Notes: generated from the letters alone by a model not told the origin. A stretch of 64,000 nucleotides of DNA from Xanthomonas sp. CFBP 8443 (GCF_025666195.1 NZ_CP102592.1:5174481-5238480); one strand, 5' to 3'. Shown: positions 1 to 8,061, counted from the stretch's first letter. Numbers and translations are program-made.

Positions 1-654
1 CAGGGCCAGGCGCTGCAGGACTACGTCAACGCCCAGCTCAAGAACCGCCCGATCGAAAAACTCGGCAAGCCCTTCGCCGCGGTGTCCACACGCCTGGAGG
101 ACGGCGAGCGCACCGTGTTCGTACGCGGCAACGCCGGCCAGGCGGTGCGCGCCTCCAGCAGCATTCCCGGCGTGTTCGAACCGGTCACCATCGGCAAGTT
201 CCATTATGTGGACGGCGGCGTGGTCAGCCCGGTGCCGGTGGACGCCGCGCGCCAGCTCGGCGCCGACTTCGTGGTCGCGGTGGACATCTCCAGCAAGGCC
301 AGCGGCAAGAACCCGGCCGGCATGCTCGGCATCGTCAACCAGTCGATCGCGATCATGGGCCAGCGCCTGGGCCAGCAGGAACTGGCGCGCGCGGACATCG
401 TGATCCGGCCCAAGGTCAACGACATCGGCGCCGCCGACTTCGCCCAGCGCAACGCCGCCATCCTGGAAGGCGAAAAGGCCGCACTGGCGGCGATGCCGCA
501 GATCAAGGCCAAGCTGGCGCAGCTGCAGCAACAGCGCACCGCGGCCGCCACCGCTGCCGCAAGGGCCGCACAGCCGGTCGCCCCGCCGTGCGAACCGCGC
601 TCGCGCCTGGGCCGCCTGATCGGTCGCGACGATCCGTGCAAGAAGCAGGACTGA
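1..654 (+). CDS. Patatin-like phospholipase family protein (C-terminal part)
   Basis: The gene begins before the window; the frame is open from base 1 to the TGA at 652-654. The visible part is the C-terminal half of an RssA-type patatin-like serine hydrolase, a lipid acyl hydrolase family with a Ser/Asp dyad. The motif ASSSIPGVFEPV and the following YVDGG are typical; the Asp of DGG would be the catalytic acid. The nucleophile GxSxG lies outside the window. After about residue 160 of the visible part the chain becomes Ala/Gln-rich and ends in a basic Cys-containing tail, which may be lineage-specific. The downstream neighbour is convergent, with a hairpin between them. The family is clear but the substrate is unknown. 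Confidence 0.88.
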   Translation, partial: QGQALQDYVNAQLKNRPIEKLGKPFAAVSTRLEDGERTVFVRGNAGQAVRASSSIPGVFEPVTIGKFHYVDGGVVSPVPVDAARQLGADFVVAVDISSKASGKNPAGMLGIVNQSIAIMGQRLGQQELARADIVIRPKVNDIGAADFAQRNAAILEGEKAALAAMPQIKAKLAQLQQQRTAAATAAARAAQPVAPPCEPRSRLGRLIGRDDPCKKQD

Positions 655-701
655 GCCAGCACGGCAACGGCAGGCACCCGGCGCAATTCGGGCGCGATGA
701 C

Positions 702-734
702 AGGAGCGGCTAGGCGTCCACGCCCACCGCTCCT
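702..734. terminator. Hairpin between convergent genes, possible bidirectional terminator
   Basis: The 8-bp arms AGGAGCGG (702-709) and CCGCTCCT (727-734) enclose a second small inverted repeat (GGCGT/ACGCC, 713-724). It lies between the convergent phospholipase and receptor genes. No clear T-run follows, so the terminator role is inferred from position and symmetry. Confidence 0.45.
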
Positions 735-743
735 ACGCACGCC

Positions 744-2951
744 TCAGTAACGCCAGCGCAAGGTGAAGCTGACGAAACGCGGTTCACCGTAGTTCTGGTA
801 GTCCAGATTCGCCCAATACTTCTTGTCCAACGCATTGCGTACGGCCAGCGTCGCGGTCCATTGCGTGCTGAGCTGGTAGTTCGCGTTGAAGTGCACCAGC
901 GTGTAGGCGTCCTGCACCACGGTGACCGGCACCTCGGCGCCGCTGCCGTCGCCCACCGGACGCAGGATGTTGTAGCCGCGCACCGCGCTCTGCCAGCTGA
1001 GCCCGCCGCCGATGCTCAGGCGTTGCCAGGCGCCCGGCAGGCGCCACTGGGTGGACAGCTGCAGATAGTCTTCCGGCAGGTTGGCGTAGATCGCGTCGGT
1101 CGGCGCGCGGGTGACCTTGGCGTGGGTGTAGCCGGCGTTGAGCGTCCAGCCCGGGCGCAGCTCGCCGCTGACGTCCACTTCCCAGCCGCGGCTCTTGGTG
1201 CCGTCGATGCCGAGGTAGGCCGAGCTGCCGTCGGGCAGCGACGCTTCGGGCTGGCTCATGTCGCGCACCGCGTAGTTGTCCTGCCGCGCCTCGAACACCG
1301 CCGCGCCGAGCAACGCGCGGCCGCCGCCCAGCTGCGCCTTGATCCCCGCTTCCAGGTTGGAGCCTTCTACCGGCGCCAGCAGGTTGTTGTCCTTGTCCTT
1401 GTAGTTCTGCGGGTTGAAGATCTCGGTGTAGCTGGCGTAGGCGGAGATCTCCGGGGTGATGGCGTAGACCAGGCCGACGTAGGGCGTGACTTCGTCGCTG
1501 ACCTCGTAGCGGCCGCTGGTCCCGGTGTAGGCGCCGCTGGTGTCGTAGGCGCGCGTGCGCGTTTCCCACGAGCTCAGGCGCGCGCCGGCAATCAGCGACA
1601 GCGGTTCGGCCAGGCGCAGGCGCGTGGACGCGTACACGCCGCGCTGGGTGGTGCGCGCCACGCGCGAGGCGCCGGTGCGCGCATAGGTGACCTCGGAAAT
1701 GTCGCCGTCCCAGTCGTGGACGTTGGGGATGTAGTAGCAGCGCTCGCGGCCGCAGCTGGCCCAGTCGCCGGGATAGCGCAGCGCCAGGGTGGAGGCGGTC
1801 GATTGCAGGTCCTGCCAGCTGCCGCCGACGACCAGGTCGTGGTCGCGGCCGAACAGCGGGAACGTGCCGGACAGGTACACGTCCACGCCATCGCGCGTAT
1901 CGGCGGTCTCGCCAGCGGCGGCGCGCAGATAGATGCCGCTGCCGTCGCGCGTGTCCGGATAGCCGCTGCCGTACACGCGCAGGTTGCGCACCTCGCCCTC
2001 GGTGCGGGCGACGTTGACCTTCAGCAGCCAGTCCTCGCCGAAGCGCTGCTCCAGGTTGGCGAAGGCGGTGTGCGTGTCGCGCTGCCAGCGCGACCACTTC
2101 GGTGCCAGGTTGGTCGAACTGGGCAGGTCGGCGAAGGAACCGTCGGCGGCGAAGTACGGCACCGTGCCCCAGGTCGAGCCGACCGGATCGTTGTCCTGGC
2201 GCTGATAGCCGACGGTGACCGTGGTGGAGTCGGTCAGGTCGCCTTCCAGCACCGCCATGCCCGACATCTTCTGCTCGTGATAGTGGTCGTAGTAGTAGTC
2301 GCGGTCCTGCCAGGCGGCGACGACGCGGCTGCGGAAGCGGCCGTCGTCGGTGAGCGGCGCGGTCACGTCGGCCTGCGTGCGGCGGAAATCCCAGCTGCCG
2401 GTGGTGGCCGCGAACGAGGCGTCGAAACTCTTGCCCGGACGCTTGCGCAGCATGTTGACCGTGGCCGAGGGAATGCCCGCGCCGCTGAGCAGGCCATTGG
2501 CGCCACGGATCACTTCGACGCGGTCGTAGAAGACCATGTCGTATTCCTGGTTGGTCGAACCGCTGTAGGTCGGCAGGCCGTCGACCTGGAAGTCGGTGAT
2601 CTGGAAACCGCGCGCGAAATACAGCGGGCGCTGCGTGTCGTAGAAGGACACGTTGACGCCGGTGACGTTGCGCAGCACGTCGTTGACGCTGAACAGCGAT
2701 TCCTCCTCCAGCCGCTGCAGCCCGAGCACGCTGACCGACTGCGGCGTCTCCTGCAGGGTCAGCGGCAGGCGCGTGGTCGTCGACGGCTGCGCGCGCGCAC
2801 GGCTGCCGCTGACCTCGACCTTGTCCAGCGTGGTGGGCTGAGCGGCGCCGGCATCGGCCGCCGCGTCGGCCGCGTGCAAGGGCGCGGTGGTGGTGGACAG
2901 GACGGACAGCAGGGCGAGATGCAGCAGGTGGCGCGTGGGGGAGCGGGTCAT
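744..2951 (-). CDS. TonB-dependent siderophore receptor
   Basis: Outer-membrane gated channel of the FhuE/FpvA type, 735 residues from the chosen ATG at 2951. That start gives a clear signal peptide (MTRSPTRHLLHLALLSVLS, cleaved near HAADA); the frame stays open upstream but codes for no recognisable protein. The plug domain follows, with LQETPQSVSVLGLQRLEEE, then RGFQITDFQVDGLP and the VEVIRGANGLL segment typical of siderophore receptors. The beta-barrel ends in a terminal aromatic residue (FTLRWRY), as needed for outer-membrane insertion. No FecI/FecR pair adjoins it, so control is more likely by Fur; a candidate box lies at 3126-3144. The ligand cannot be named from sequence. Confidence 0.9.
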   Translation of the reverse strand: MTRSPTRHLLHLALLSVLSTTTAPLHAADAAADAGAAQPTTLDKVEVSGSRARAQPSTTTRLPLTLQETPQSVSVLGLQRLEEESLFSVNDVLRNVTGVNVSFYDTQRPLYFARGFQITDFQVDGLPTYSGSTNQEYDMVFYDRVEVIRGANGLLSGAGIPSATVNMLRKRPGKSFDASFAATTGSWDFRRTQADVTAPLTDDGRFRSRVVAAWQDRDYYYDHYHEQKMSGMAVLEGDLTDSTTVTVGYQRQDNDPVGSTWGTVPYFAADGSFADLPSSTNLAPKWSRWQRDTHTAFANLEQRFGEDWLLKVNVARTEGEVRNLRVYGSGYPDTRDGSGIYLRAAAGETADTRDGVDVYLSGTFPLFGRDHDLVVGGSWQDLQSTASTLALRYPGDWASCGRERCYYIPNVHDWDGDISEVTYARTGASRVARTTQRGVYASTRLRLAEPLSLIAGARLSSWETRTRAYDTSGAYTGTSGRYEVSDEVTPYVGLVYAITPEISAYASYTEIFNPQNYKDKDNNLLAPVEGSNLEAGIKAQLGGGRALLGAAVFEARQDNYAVRDMSQPEASLPDGSSAYLGIDGTKSRGWEVDVSGELRPGWTLNAGYTHAKVTRAPTDAIYANLPEDYLQLSTQWRLPGAWQRLSIGGGLSWQSAVRGYNILRPVGDGSGAEVPVTVVQDAYTLVHFNANYQLSTQWTATLAVRNALDKKYWANLDYQNYGEPRFVSFTLRWRY

Positions 2952-3125
2952 GGAATCGGCGTCGTCGTTGAGCGGCGGCGACCGATGCAGGCGCGCCGCC
3001 GAGGGGGAGAGGAAACGGACGGGCGCAGACGGGCTCCACGGCACGGATATCCGGCATGGCTGGCCCAGAGTCGGGCTGGCGGGATCGAGCGGGAGACGCT
3101 GGGCCGGCTGCGGCCGTCGCGAGAC

Positions 3126-3144
3126 GCAAATGTAAATCGTTAGC
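3126..3144 (-). promoter_or_regulatory. Candidate Fur box upstream of the siderophore receptor
   Basis: The AT-rich stretch gcaaatgtaaatcgttagc stands out in GC-rich surroundings and matches 13 of 19 positions of the classical Fur consensus by eye. It lies about 175 bp before the chosen receptor start, which implies a long leader. Iron control of such receptors is general knowledge; binding here is inferred. Confidence 0.4.
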
Positions 3145-3201
3145 AACAACTTAACAAGCGCTGGCGCCGTTCGGCACGCGTGCTGTCGTCCCGATCGCCG
3201 C

Positions 3202-3681
3202 TCAGCCGCGCGGCAGTGGCAGGCCCGCGAAGTCCTTGACCGTGCGCAGCACGAAGCTGGAATTGACGTCGGCCACGCCGGCGGCATTGAGCAGCTTGTC
3301 CAGCAGGAAGGCGGAGAAATGCGCCAGATCGCGCACGTAGACGTGCAGCAGGTAGTCCATGTCGCCGGTCAGCGCGTGGCAGGCGACCACCTCGTCCCAG
3401 CCCTGCACGCTGTCGGCGAAGTGGGCGATGCCGCTTTGCCCATGCTTTTCCAGCTGCACCCGGACGAAGGCCTGCAGACCCAGGCCGATCGCGCCCGGCA
3501 CCAGGCGTGCCGCGTAGCCGGCCACGATCCCGTCGGCCTCCAGCCGCTGCACCCGGCGCAGGCAGGCCGACGGCGACAGGTTCACCTGGGCCGCCAGCTC
3601 GGCATTGCTGGCCCGGCCCTGCCGTTGCAACAGGGCCAGCAGGCGCAGGTCGGTGCGGTCGAACGCGGCCGAATCGGTCAT
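3202..3681 (-). CDS. Lrp/AsnC family transcriptional regulator
   Basis: 159 residues, the usual length. The N-terminal winged helix has FDRTDLRLLALLQRQGRASNAELAAQVNLSPSACLRRVQRLE, the standard Lrp DNA-binding helix pair with SxSxCxRRVxxLE. The C-terminal ligand-binding RAM domain includes GWDEVVACHALTGDMDYLLHVYVRDL, where the GDMDYLL signature contacts effector amino acids. It is transcribed divergently from phhA across 126 bp. This arrangement suggests that it senses an aromatic or other amino acid and controls phenylalanine hydroxylase and itself. The family is certain; the regulatory target is inferred from position only. Confidence 0.93.
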   Translation of the reverse strand: MTDSAAFDRTDLRLLALLQRQGRASNAELAAQVNLSPSACLRRVQRLEADGIVAGYAARLVPGAIGLGLQAFVRVQLEKHGQSGIAHFADSVQGWDEVVACHALTGDMDYLLHVYVRDLAHFSAFLLDKLLNAAGVADVNSSFVLRTVKDFAGLPLPRG

Positions 3682-3807
3682 TTATTGCTCTGCAACATGG
3701 CTTTGGTGCAACAATCTTGCGCGCAGCGGCCGCAAGCGCGCAACTTCGCAAGCCCATTGCGTGGCTTGGCGCCTACCATCACAGGCACTCTTCCGGAGCT
3801 ACCGCCC
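3682..3807. promoter_or_regulatory. Divergent promoter region between the Lrp gene and phhA
   Basis: 126 bp shared by two divergent genes. The part near the Lrp start (3682-3720) is richer in A/T than its surroundings, and a weak GGAG-like site (tccggagct, 3792-3800) precedes phhA. No convincing -10/-35 pair or Lrp operator could be fixed by eye. Confidence 0.4.
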
Positions 3808-4698
3808 ATGGAAACCGCACCGCGCCGCGTCGAACACCAGCAGACCGACAAGGGCTACGTGCCGGTCTACACCACGGCCGTGGTCGCGCAGCCATGGGAC
3901 AGCTACAGCGCCGACGACCACGCCACCTGGGGCACGCTGTACCAGCGCCAGCGCGAACTGCTGGTCGGCCGCGCCTGCGACGAGTTCCTGCAGGCGCAGG
4001 ACGCGATGGGTATGAACCCGCAGGCGATCCCGCGCTTCGAGCAGCTCAACGAGGTGCTGGGCGCGGCCACCGGCTGGACCCTGGTCGGAGTCGAAGGCCT
4101 GCTGCCGGAACTGGATTTCTTCGATCACCTGGCCAATCGCCGCTTCCCGGTGACCTGGTGGATCCGCCGTCCCGAGCAGATCGACTACATCGCCGAGCCG
4201 GACCTGTTCCACGACCTGTTCGGCCACGTGCCGCTGTTGATGAACCCGCTGTTCGCCGACTACATGCAGGCCTACGGCCGCGGCGGAGTGAAGGCGCACG
4301 GCATCGGCCCGGACGCGTTGCAGAACCTCACCCGCCTGTACTGGTACACGGTGGAATTCGGACTGATCGCCAGCGCCGACGGCCTGCGCATCTTCGGCGC
4401 CGGCATCGTCTCGTCCAAGGGCGAATCGCTGTACGCGCTGGAATCGGCCGCGCCCAACCGCATCGGCTTCGACCTGGCGCGGATCATGCGCACCCGCTAC
4501 CGCATCGACACCTTCCAGAAGACCTACTTCGTCATCGACAGCTTCGAGCAGCTGATGCAGGCGACTGCGCCGGACTTCACTCCGATCTATGTGGCGCTGG
4601 AAACCCAGGAGCACCTGCCGGCCGGCGAGGTTCAGGAAGGCGACCGCGTGTACCAGAAGGGCACCGGCGAAGGCTGGGCGGAAGGCGGCGACGTTTAA
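3808..4698 (+). CDS. phhA: Phenylalanine 4-monooxygenase
   Basis: Pterin-dependent non-haem iron enzyme that hydroxylates L-phenylalanine to L-tyrosine, the first step of phenylalanine breakdown and also a supply of tyrosine for pigment precursors. The 296-residue chain starts at the ATG at 3808 and is a single catalytic domain without the regulatory ACT domain of animal enzymes. The iron ligands are visible as the HDLFGH motif (His135, His140) and Glu183 in YWYTVEFGL. VGVEGLLPELDFFDHLANRRFPVTWWIR is a typical bacterial PhhA segment. No pterin carbinolamine dehydratase gene adjoins it. The divergent Lrp-family regulator is the likely controller. Confidence 0.96.
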   Translation: METAPRRVEHQQTDKGYVPVYTTAVVAQPWDSYSADDHATWGTLYQRQRELLVGRACDEFLQAQDAMGMNPQAIPRFEQLNEVLGAATGWTLVGVEGLLPELDFFDHLANRRFPVTWWIRRPEQIDYIAEPDLFHDLFGHVPLLMNPLFADYMQAYGRGGVKAHGIGPDALQNLTRLYWYTVEFGLIASADGLRIFGAGIVSSKGESLYALESAAPNRIGFDLARIMRTRYRIDTFQKTYFVIDSFEQLMQATAPDFTPIYVALETQEHLPAGEVQEGDRVYQKGTGEGWAEGGDV

Positions 4699-4700
4699 CC

Positions 4701-4724
4701 GTAGAGCCGGGCTCTGCCCGGCTG
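4701..4724. repeat. GTAG-headed palindrome (REP-like), copy 1
   Basis: GTAG is followed by the stem AGCCGGGC/GCCCGGCT. The shape matches the GTAG-type REP palindromes described in Stenotrophomonas. It sits between the phhA stop and the Fic stop (convergent genes), so it may also end transcription. A near-identical copy lies at 6027-6050 in the same orientation. Confidence 0.6.
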
Positions 4725-4727
4725 CTT

Positions 4728-5930
4728 TCAACGCGGCCGCGTAGCCACGCGCGCTGGTGGCTGGTTGAGTCGCTTGAGGACGGCGTGGGCGTGGTACGTC
4801 CTGCCCCACTTCTTCTCGTTGCCCTTCGACAGGATTCCGGCCTCCTCGAGCGCATAGATGCCGGTAAGCGCTGACCGGTCAGACACATCCAGCAGCGAAG
4901 CAACCTGTGACGCCGTGACCACCGGATGGCCGACCAGCAGCGCGGGAAGTCGACGCGCGACAGAATCGCCGCGATAGCGGCTTACCTTCACCGACCACTC
5001 TGCTACAAGCTGCTGCATGTCCTCGGCGATGGCGATCGCATCGTTCGCCGACTCCACCACGGCCTTGGAGACCATATCCATCCACGGTACCCAGTTGCCT
5101 TTGATCTGCACCTGGTTGAGCGCTTCGTAGTAGGTGTCCTTGCTTCGGAGCAATGCGCCGGACAGGTACAGCGGTGGATATCCTTCTGCCGCCAGTATCA
5201 GCGGCATCAGCAGCCGACCGGTGCGTCCATTGCCATCCTTGTATGGATGGATGGTTTCGAACTGGGCGTGCGCGATGGCGAGCTGGGCAAGGATGTTCAG
5301 TTCGAACTGTTCGTCTTCCGCCGCCTGGTACTGCAGCATCTGCCGTTCCAGTTCCTGCATCGCCTCGCCGATCCGGTCCGGCGGCGAAGGAACGAAGCGT
5401 GCGTCTTCAAGGCGTCCTCCCAACGGGCCGATGACGGCCTGTTCCTGACGATAGCTGCCCTTTGGGAAATGCTCGGGCGTGTCCTGCATCAGCACTGCGT
5501 GCAGGTGATTGACCAGCGCAAGGTCGATGGCGGACCTACCCCGCTCCTTGACCGCTTCAAGGCCGTCCTGCAGCGCCTGTACGTAACGCTCGGTGACCAC
5601 CACGTCGGCGGGCAGGCCGTCGAGGCCAAGGGTAGCTTCATACACCAGCAACTGGTCCAGATCGGTCTGGGTCCCTTCTATCTGGGAGCTCTGCACGGCT
5701 TCGCGTCGCGCCAAGGTACGGGTGACCAGATCCGGGGCAGGCCAGTGGCGCATTGCCTGTTCCAGCCGGGCCAGCGCCGCGTTGGCGCCAGCGAACAGTT
5801 CGCGGTTGCCCGACTGCCCAGCGGGCAGCCTGCGCGGCGTTGGCGGGGCTGTCATGGCCACCAGGTTCGTGCGACCTTCGACCGGCACCAGGTACTGGCG
5901 CAGTGGGACCGCTATGTCTTCCCGTCGCAT
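4728..5930 (-). CDS. Fic family protein (self-inhibited AMP transferase with C-terminal winged helix)
   Basis: Fic enzymes move AMP (sometimes another nucleotide part) onto hydroxyl groups of target proteins. From the ATG at 5930 the protein has 400 residues. The Fic motif HPYKDGNGRTGR (228-239) is complete, including the catalytic His and phosphate-binding Arg. An inhibitory helix of the form S-x-x-x-E-G (SSQIEG, 81-86) precedes it, so this is a class II, self-inhibited Fic. Residues about 335-390 form a helix-turn-helix followed by a wing, suggesting DNA binding. The gene is bracketed by two GTAG palindromes, and two matched inverted repeats lie just upstream, consistent with self-regulation. 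Targets are unknown; no separate antitoxin gene is present. Confidence 0.93.
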   Translation of the reverse strand: MRREDIAVPLRQYLVPVEGRTNLVAMTAPPTPRRLPAGQSGNRELFAGANAALARLEQAMRHWPAPDLVTRTLARREAVQSSQIEGTQTDLDQLLVYEATLGLDGLPADVVVTERYVQALQDGLEAVKERGRSAIDLALVNHLHAVLMQDTPEHFPKGSYRQEQAVIGPLGGRLEDARFVPSPPDRIGEAMQELERQMLQYQAAEDEQFELNILAQLAIAHAQFETIHPYKDGNGRTGRLLMPLILAAEGYPPLYLSGALLRSKDTYYEALNQVQIKGNWVPWMDMVSKAVVESANDAIAIAEDMQQLVAEWSVKVSRYRGDSVARRLPALLVGHPVVTASQVASLLDVSDRSALTGIYALEEAGILSKGNEKKWGRTYHAHAVLKRLNQPPARVATRPR

Positions 5931-5945
5931 GGAACCCTCCGCCCT

Positions 5946-5978
5946 AAACTTCAAAAGCACTCTACGCTTTTGAAGTTT
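5946..5978. promoter_or_regulatory. Inverted repeat upstream of the Fic gene, operator candidate 1
   Basis: Perfect 13-bp arms AAACTTCAAAAGC (5946-5958) and GCTTTTGAAGTTT (5966-5978) are separated by 7 bp, starting 16 bp before the Fic ATG. The inner 10-bp arms are identical to those of the palindrome at 5989-6017. Position over the promoter suggests a repressor site, perhaps for the Fic protein's own winged helix. Confidence 0.6.
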
Positions 5979-5988
5979 GGTGCGCCAT

Positions 5989-6017
5989 CCTTCAAAAGCA
6001 TCAATGGCTTTTGAAGG
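5989..6017. promoter_or_regulatory. Inverted repeat upstream of the Fic gene, operator candidate 2
   Basis: Perfect 11-bp arms CCTTCAAAAGC (5989-5999) and GCTTTTGAAGG (6007-6017) with the same 7-bp spacer length as the first copy. The two cores are 41 bp apart, about four helical turns, so two dimers could sit on the same face of the DNA. The spacers differ in sequence while the arms agree, as expected for protein-binding sites. Confidence 0.6.
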
Positions 6018-6026
6018 TTGGCGCTG

Positions 6027-6050
6027 GTAGAGCCGGGCCCTGCCCGGCTG
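6027..6050. repeat. GTAG-headed palindrome (REP-like), copy 2
   Basis: GTAG plus AGCCGGGC/GCCCGGCT, differing from copy 1 (4701-4724) by one base and in the same direction. It lies just past the stop of the esterase-cupin gene and beyond the Fic palindromes, so the Fic module is enclosed by direct repeats. Confidence 0.6.
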
Positions 6051-6054
6051 GGCT

Positions 6055-7158
6055 TCACCGCGGATACGCCAGCAGCACCACCAGATCCTGCTCCCCCCGC
6101 TGCTGCAGCGCATGCAGGCTGCCCACCCGGGTCAGCAGCGCATCGCCTGCCGCCACGTCGTACTGCTTGCCATCCAGCACGTAGCTGCCCTGCCCGCTGA
6201 CGATGTAATAGATCTCGTCCTTGTGCTGCGGGTGCAGGCCGATGCCCGCGCCCTTGTGCAGCACGCGCTTGCGCAGCACGAAGGGCAGGTCCTTGTCGTC
6301 GGCGAAGAAGGGATACGCGGTGGTCGGCCCGGCGCCGCCGTGCGGGCCGGGCTGACTGATGCCGATATCGCGCTCGTGGACAACGCGCGAGGGCTTGGCC
6401 GGCTCGCTGCCCTGCCCTGCGGGCTGACTCACGTCGCAGTCGATGTCACGCTTCAAGGCCGGTTTCAGCTCGGGCGTCGACGCCACCCAGTCGCGCAGCA
6501 CCAGGCAGGCCACGGCGGTGGCGCCGGCGGTGCTGAAGTGGGTGCCGTCGGCCTTGTTCTGCTCGGGCACGAACATGAAGTACGGCTTGGCGCCCTGCTC
6601 GCCCAGCGCGCGGATCCAGCGGGTGGAACTGGCGTTGAGGTCGATCAGCGCGACCTGCTCGCGCGTGGCCAGCTGTTTCACCGCCTGGGTGTACAGCCCG
6701 TGGGTGTCGAGCAGCGAACCGAAGTCGTACAGCAGCCGCGCGACCGGGGTGATCAACACCGGCGTGGCGCGCTTGTCGCGGGCCAGTTGCACGTAGCGCA
6801 TCAGATACTGCGGGTAAGCGGTGTCCGGGTCGTCGTAACGCGTAGGGTCTTCGACCTTGGCATCGTTGTGGCCGAACTGGATCAGCAGCACGTCGCCGCG
6901 GCGCAGGTCCTTGGCGATGGCGTCGAGGCGGCCTTCGGCGATGAAGCTGCGCGCGCTGCGCCCGCCCTTGGCGTGGTTGCGCACCTGCCAGGCGGTCGGA
7001 TCCAGATAGCTCTGCAAGGCCTGGCCCCAGCCGGCCTGCGGCGCGCGTTCGGGGCCGTATTCGGCCGCGGTGGAATCGCCGGCGATGAACACGCGCTGCG
7101 GCTCGGCGCAGGCGATCCCGGCGCAGAGCGACAGCAATGCAGAAAAGAGCAGACGCAT
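6055..7158 (-). CDS. SGNH/GDSL esterase fused to a cupin domain (rhamnogalacturonan acetylesterase-like)
   Basis: 367 residues. A signal peptide (MRLLFSALLSLCAGIACA) is followed by an SGNH hydrolase with FIAGDST (catalytic Ser), GGRSARSF, the GHND block and DGTHFS (catalytic His region). This pattern fits rhamnogalacturonan acetylesterases, which remove acetyl groups from pectin. From about residue 290 comes a second domain, a small cupin with LHPQHKDEIYYIVSGQGSYVLDG, whose His and Glu residues suit metal or sugar binding. The fusion sits with kduD, kduI and an isomerase gene, supporting a pectin role in the periplasm or outside the cell. The acetylesterase assignment is by family; the cupin's job (isomerase, lyase or sensor) is not visible. 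Confidence 0.82.
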   Translation of the reverse strand: MRLLFSALLSLCAGIACAEPQRVFIAGDSTAAEYGPERAPQAGWGQALQSYLDPTAWQVRNHAKGGRSARSFIAEGRLDAIAKDLRRGDVLLIQFGHNDAKVEDPTRYDDPDTAYPQYLMRYVQLARDKRATPVLITPVARLLYDFGSLLDTHGLYTQAVKQLATREQVALIDLNASSTRWIRALGEQGAKPYFMFVPEQNKADGTHFSTAGATAVACLVLRDWVASTPELKPALKRDIDCDVSQPAGQGSEPAKPSRVVHERDIGISQPGPHGGAGPTTAYPFFADDKDLPFVLRKRVLHKGAGIGLHPQHKDEIYYIVSGQGSYVLDGKQYDVAAGDALLTRVGSLHALQQRGEQDLVVLLAYPR

Positions 7159-7263
7159 GGTGGACTCCGCTGCGCTGTGTATGCGCTTGGCATCCTGCGC
7201 CTGTCGGCGGGAAGCACGCCAAGCCGATGGGAAGCGTGGTGCCGCTTGGTCGATCGTGTTCGG

Positions 7264-7296
7264 CCCTCACCCCAACCCCTCTCCGCGGGAGAGGGG
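7264..7296. repeat. Solitary copy of the second half of the 140-bp repeat
   Basis: The stretch starting ccctcaccccaacccctctc and closing with gggagagggg matches the second palindromic half of the tandem units at 9915-10470. It lies between the RpiB-like and esterase genes and may act as a hairpin there. Confidence 0.6.
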
Positions 7297-7317
7297 TTCG
7301 AGCGTGGCGCTGTGCGG

Positions 7318-7974
7318 TCAGGCCGCGGCGGCTTCCGGCTTGCCCAGCACGCCGGCGACGAAGGCGCGGATCTCGGCATCCTGCGCGTTGTCGAAGAAGC
7401 ACTGCTGGAAGCGCTCGCCGCCGACCGCCTGCTTGACCAGTTCCGGATCGATCGCGCGCAGGCCGTCCAGGTAGGACTTGGCGGTGGCCTGCTTGACCTG
7501 GGCGAGGATGCCGGCATTGGCCTGCTGCGACTCGCGGCGCTCGGCCGGGTAGCCCATGCCGCGCTCGCCGCTGAAGGCCTTCTCGAAGATGTAGCGCACG
7601 TTGATTTCCGCGCCCCAGCCGTAGCCCTTGGCGAAGGCCAGCGCCAGCGCGTTGCCGTTGTTGACCTGGGCGAACAGGTAGGCGTCGGTCGGCTCGATGC
7701 AGTAGCCGCAGAACACGCCCGGGTAGGCGTTGAGCGACATCATCGCGCCCTGGCCGGTGCCGCAGCCGGCGACGACGAAGTCGACCGCCTTGGAGTTGAG
7801 CAGCAGGCTGGCGACGATGCCCAGGTGGATGTAGGTCAGGCGATGATCGTCGTCGCCGTCCATGCCGACGTTGAACACGCTGTGGCCCTGCGCGCTCGCC
7901 ACGTCGGTGAGCTGCTGCAGGATCACCGGGTTCTTGCCGGCCTGGCTGAATTCATTCATCAGTGCGATTTTCAT
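7318..7974 (-). CDS. RpiB/LacA/LacB family sugar-phosphate isomerase
   Basis: 218 residues, longer than classical RpiB (about 150) because of a C-terminal extension of about 60 residues. The N-terminal Rossmann-like part MKIALMNEFSQAGKN and the loop VVAGCGTGQGAMMSLN correspond to the family's catalytic Cys/anion-hole region (G-C-G-T-G). Members interconvert aldose and ketose sugars. Its place between the pectin esterase gene and kduD/kduI suggests a step in uronate or related sugar breakdown, as homologues often accompany kdu genes. The exact substrate is not known. Confidence 0.85.
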   Translation of the reverse strand: MKIALMNEFSQAGKNPVILQQLTDVASAQGHSVFNVGMDGDDDHRLTYIHLGIVASLLLNSKAVDFVVAGCGTGQGAMMSLNAYPGVFCGYCIEPTDAYLFAQVNNGNALALAFAKGYGWGAEINVRYIFEKAFSGERGMGYPAERRESQQANAGILAQVKQATAKSYLDGLRAIDPELVKQAVGGERFQQCFFDNAQDAEIRAFVAGVLGKPEAAAA

Positions 7975-8061
7975 GGTGTCTCCGATTGCGGGGGAAGATG
8001 GTGCGTGTGATTGATGTGGCGCCGACCGCCGTCTGCATCTGGATGGTGTGCGTGCGGGCCA

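Noticed and set aside
861..3143. A 760-codon frame opposite the siderophore receptor
   Set aside because: Composition and lack of any known motif mark it as a mirror of the receptor gene.
4728..6017. A two-gene Fic toxin-antitoxin pair
   Set aside because: The inhibitory helix SSQIEG is within the Fic protein itself and no separate small antitoxin gene adjoins it.
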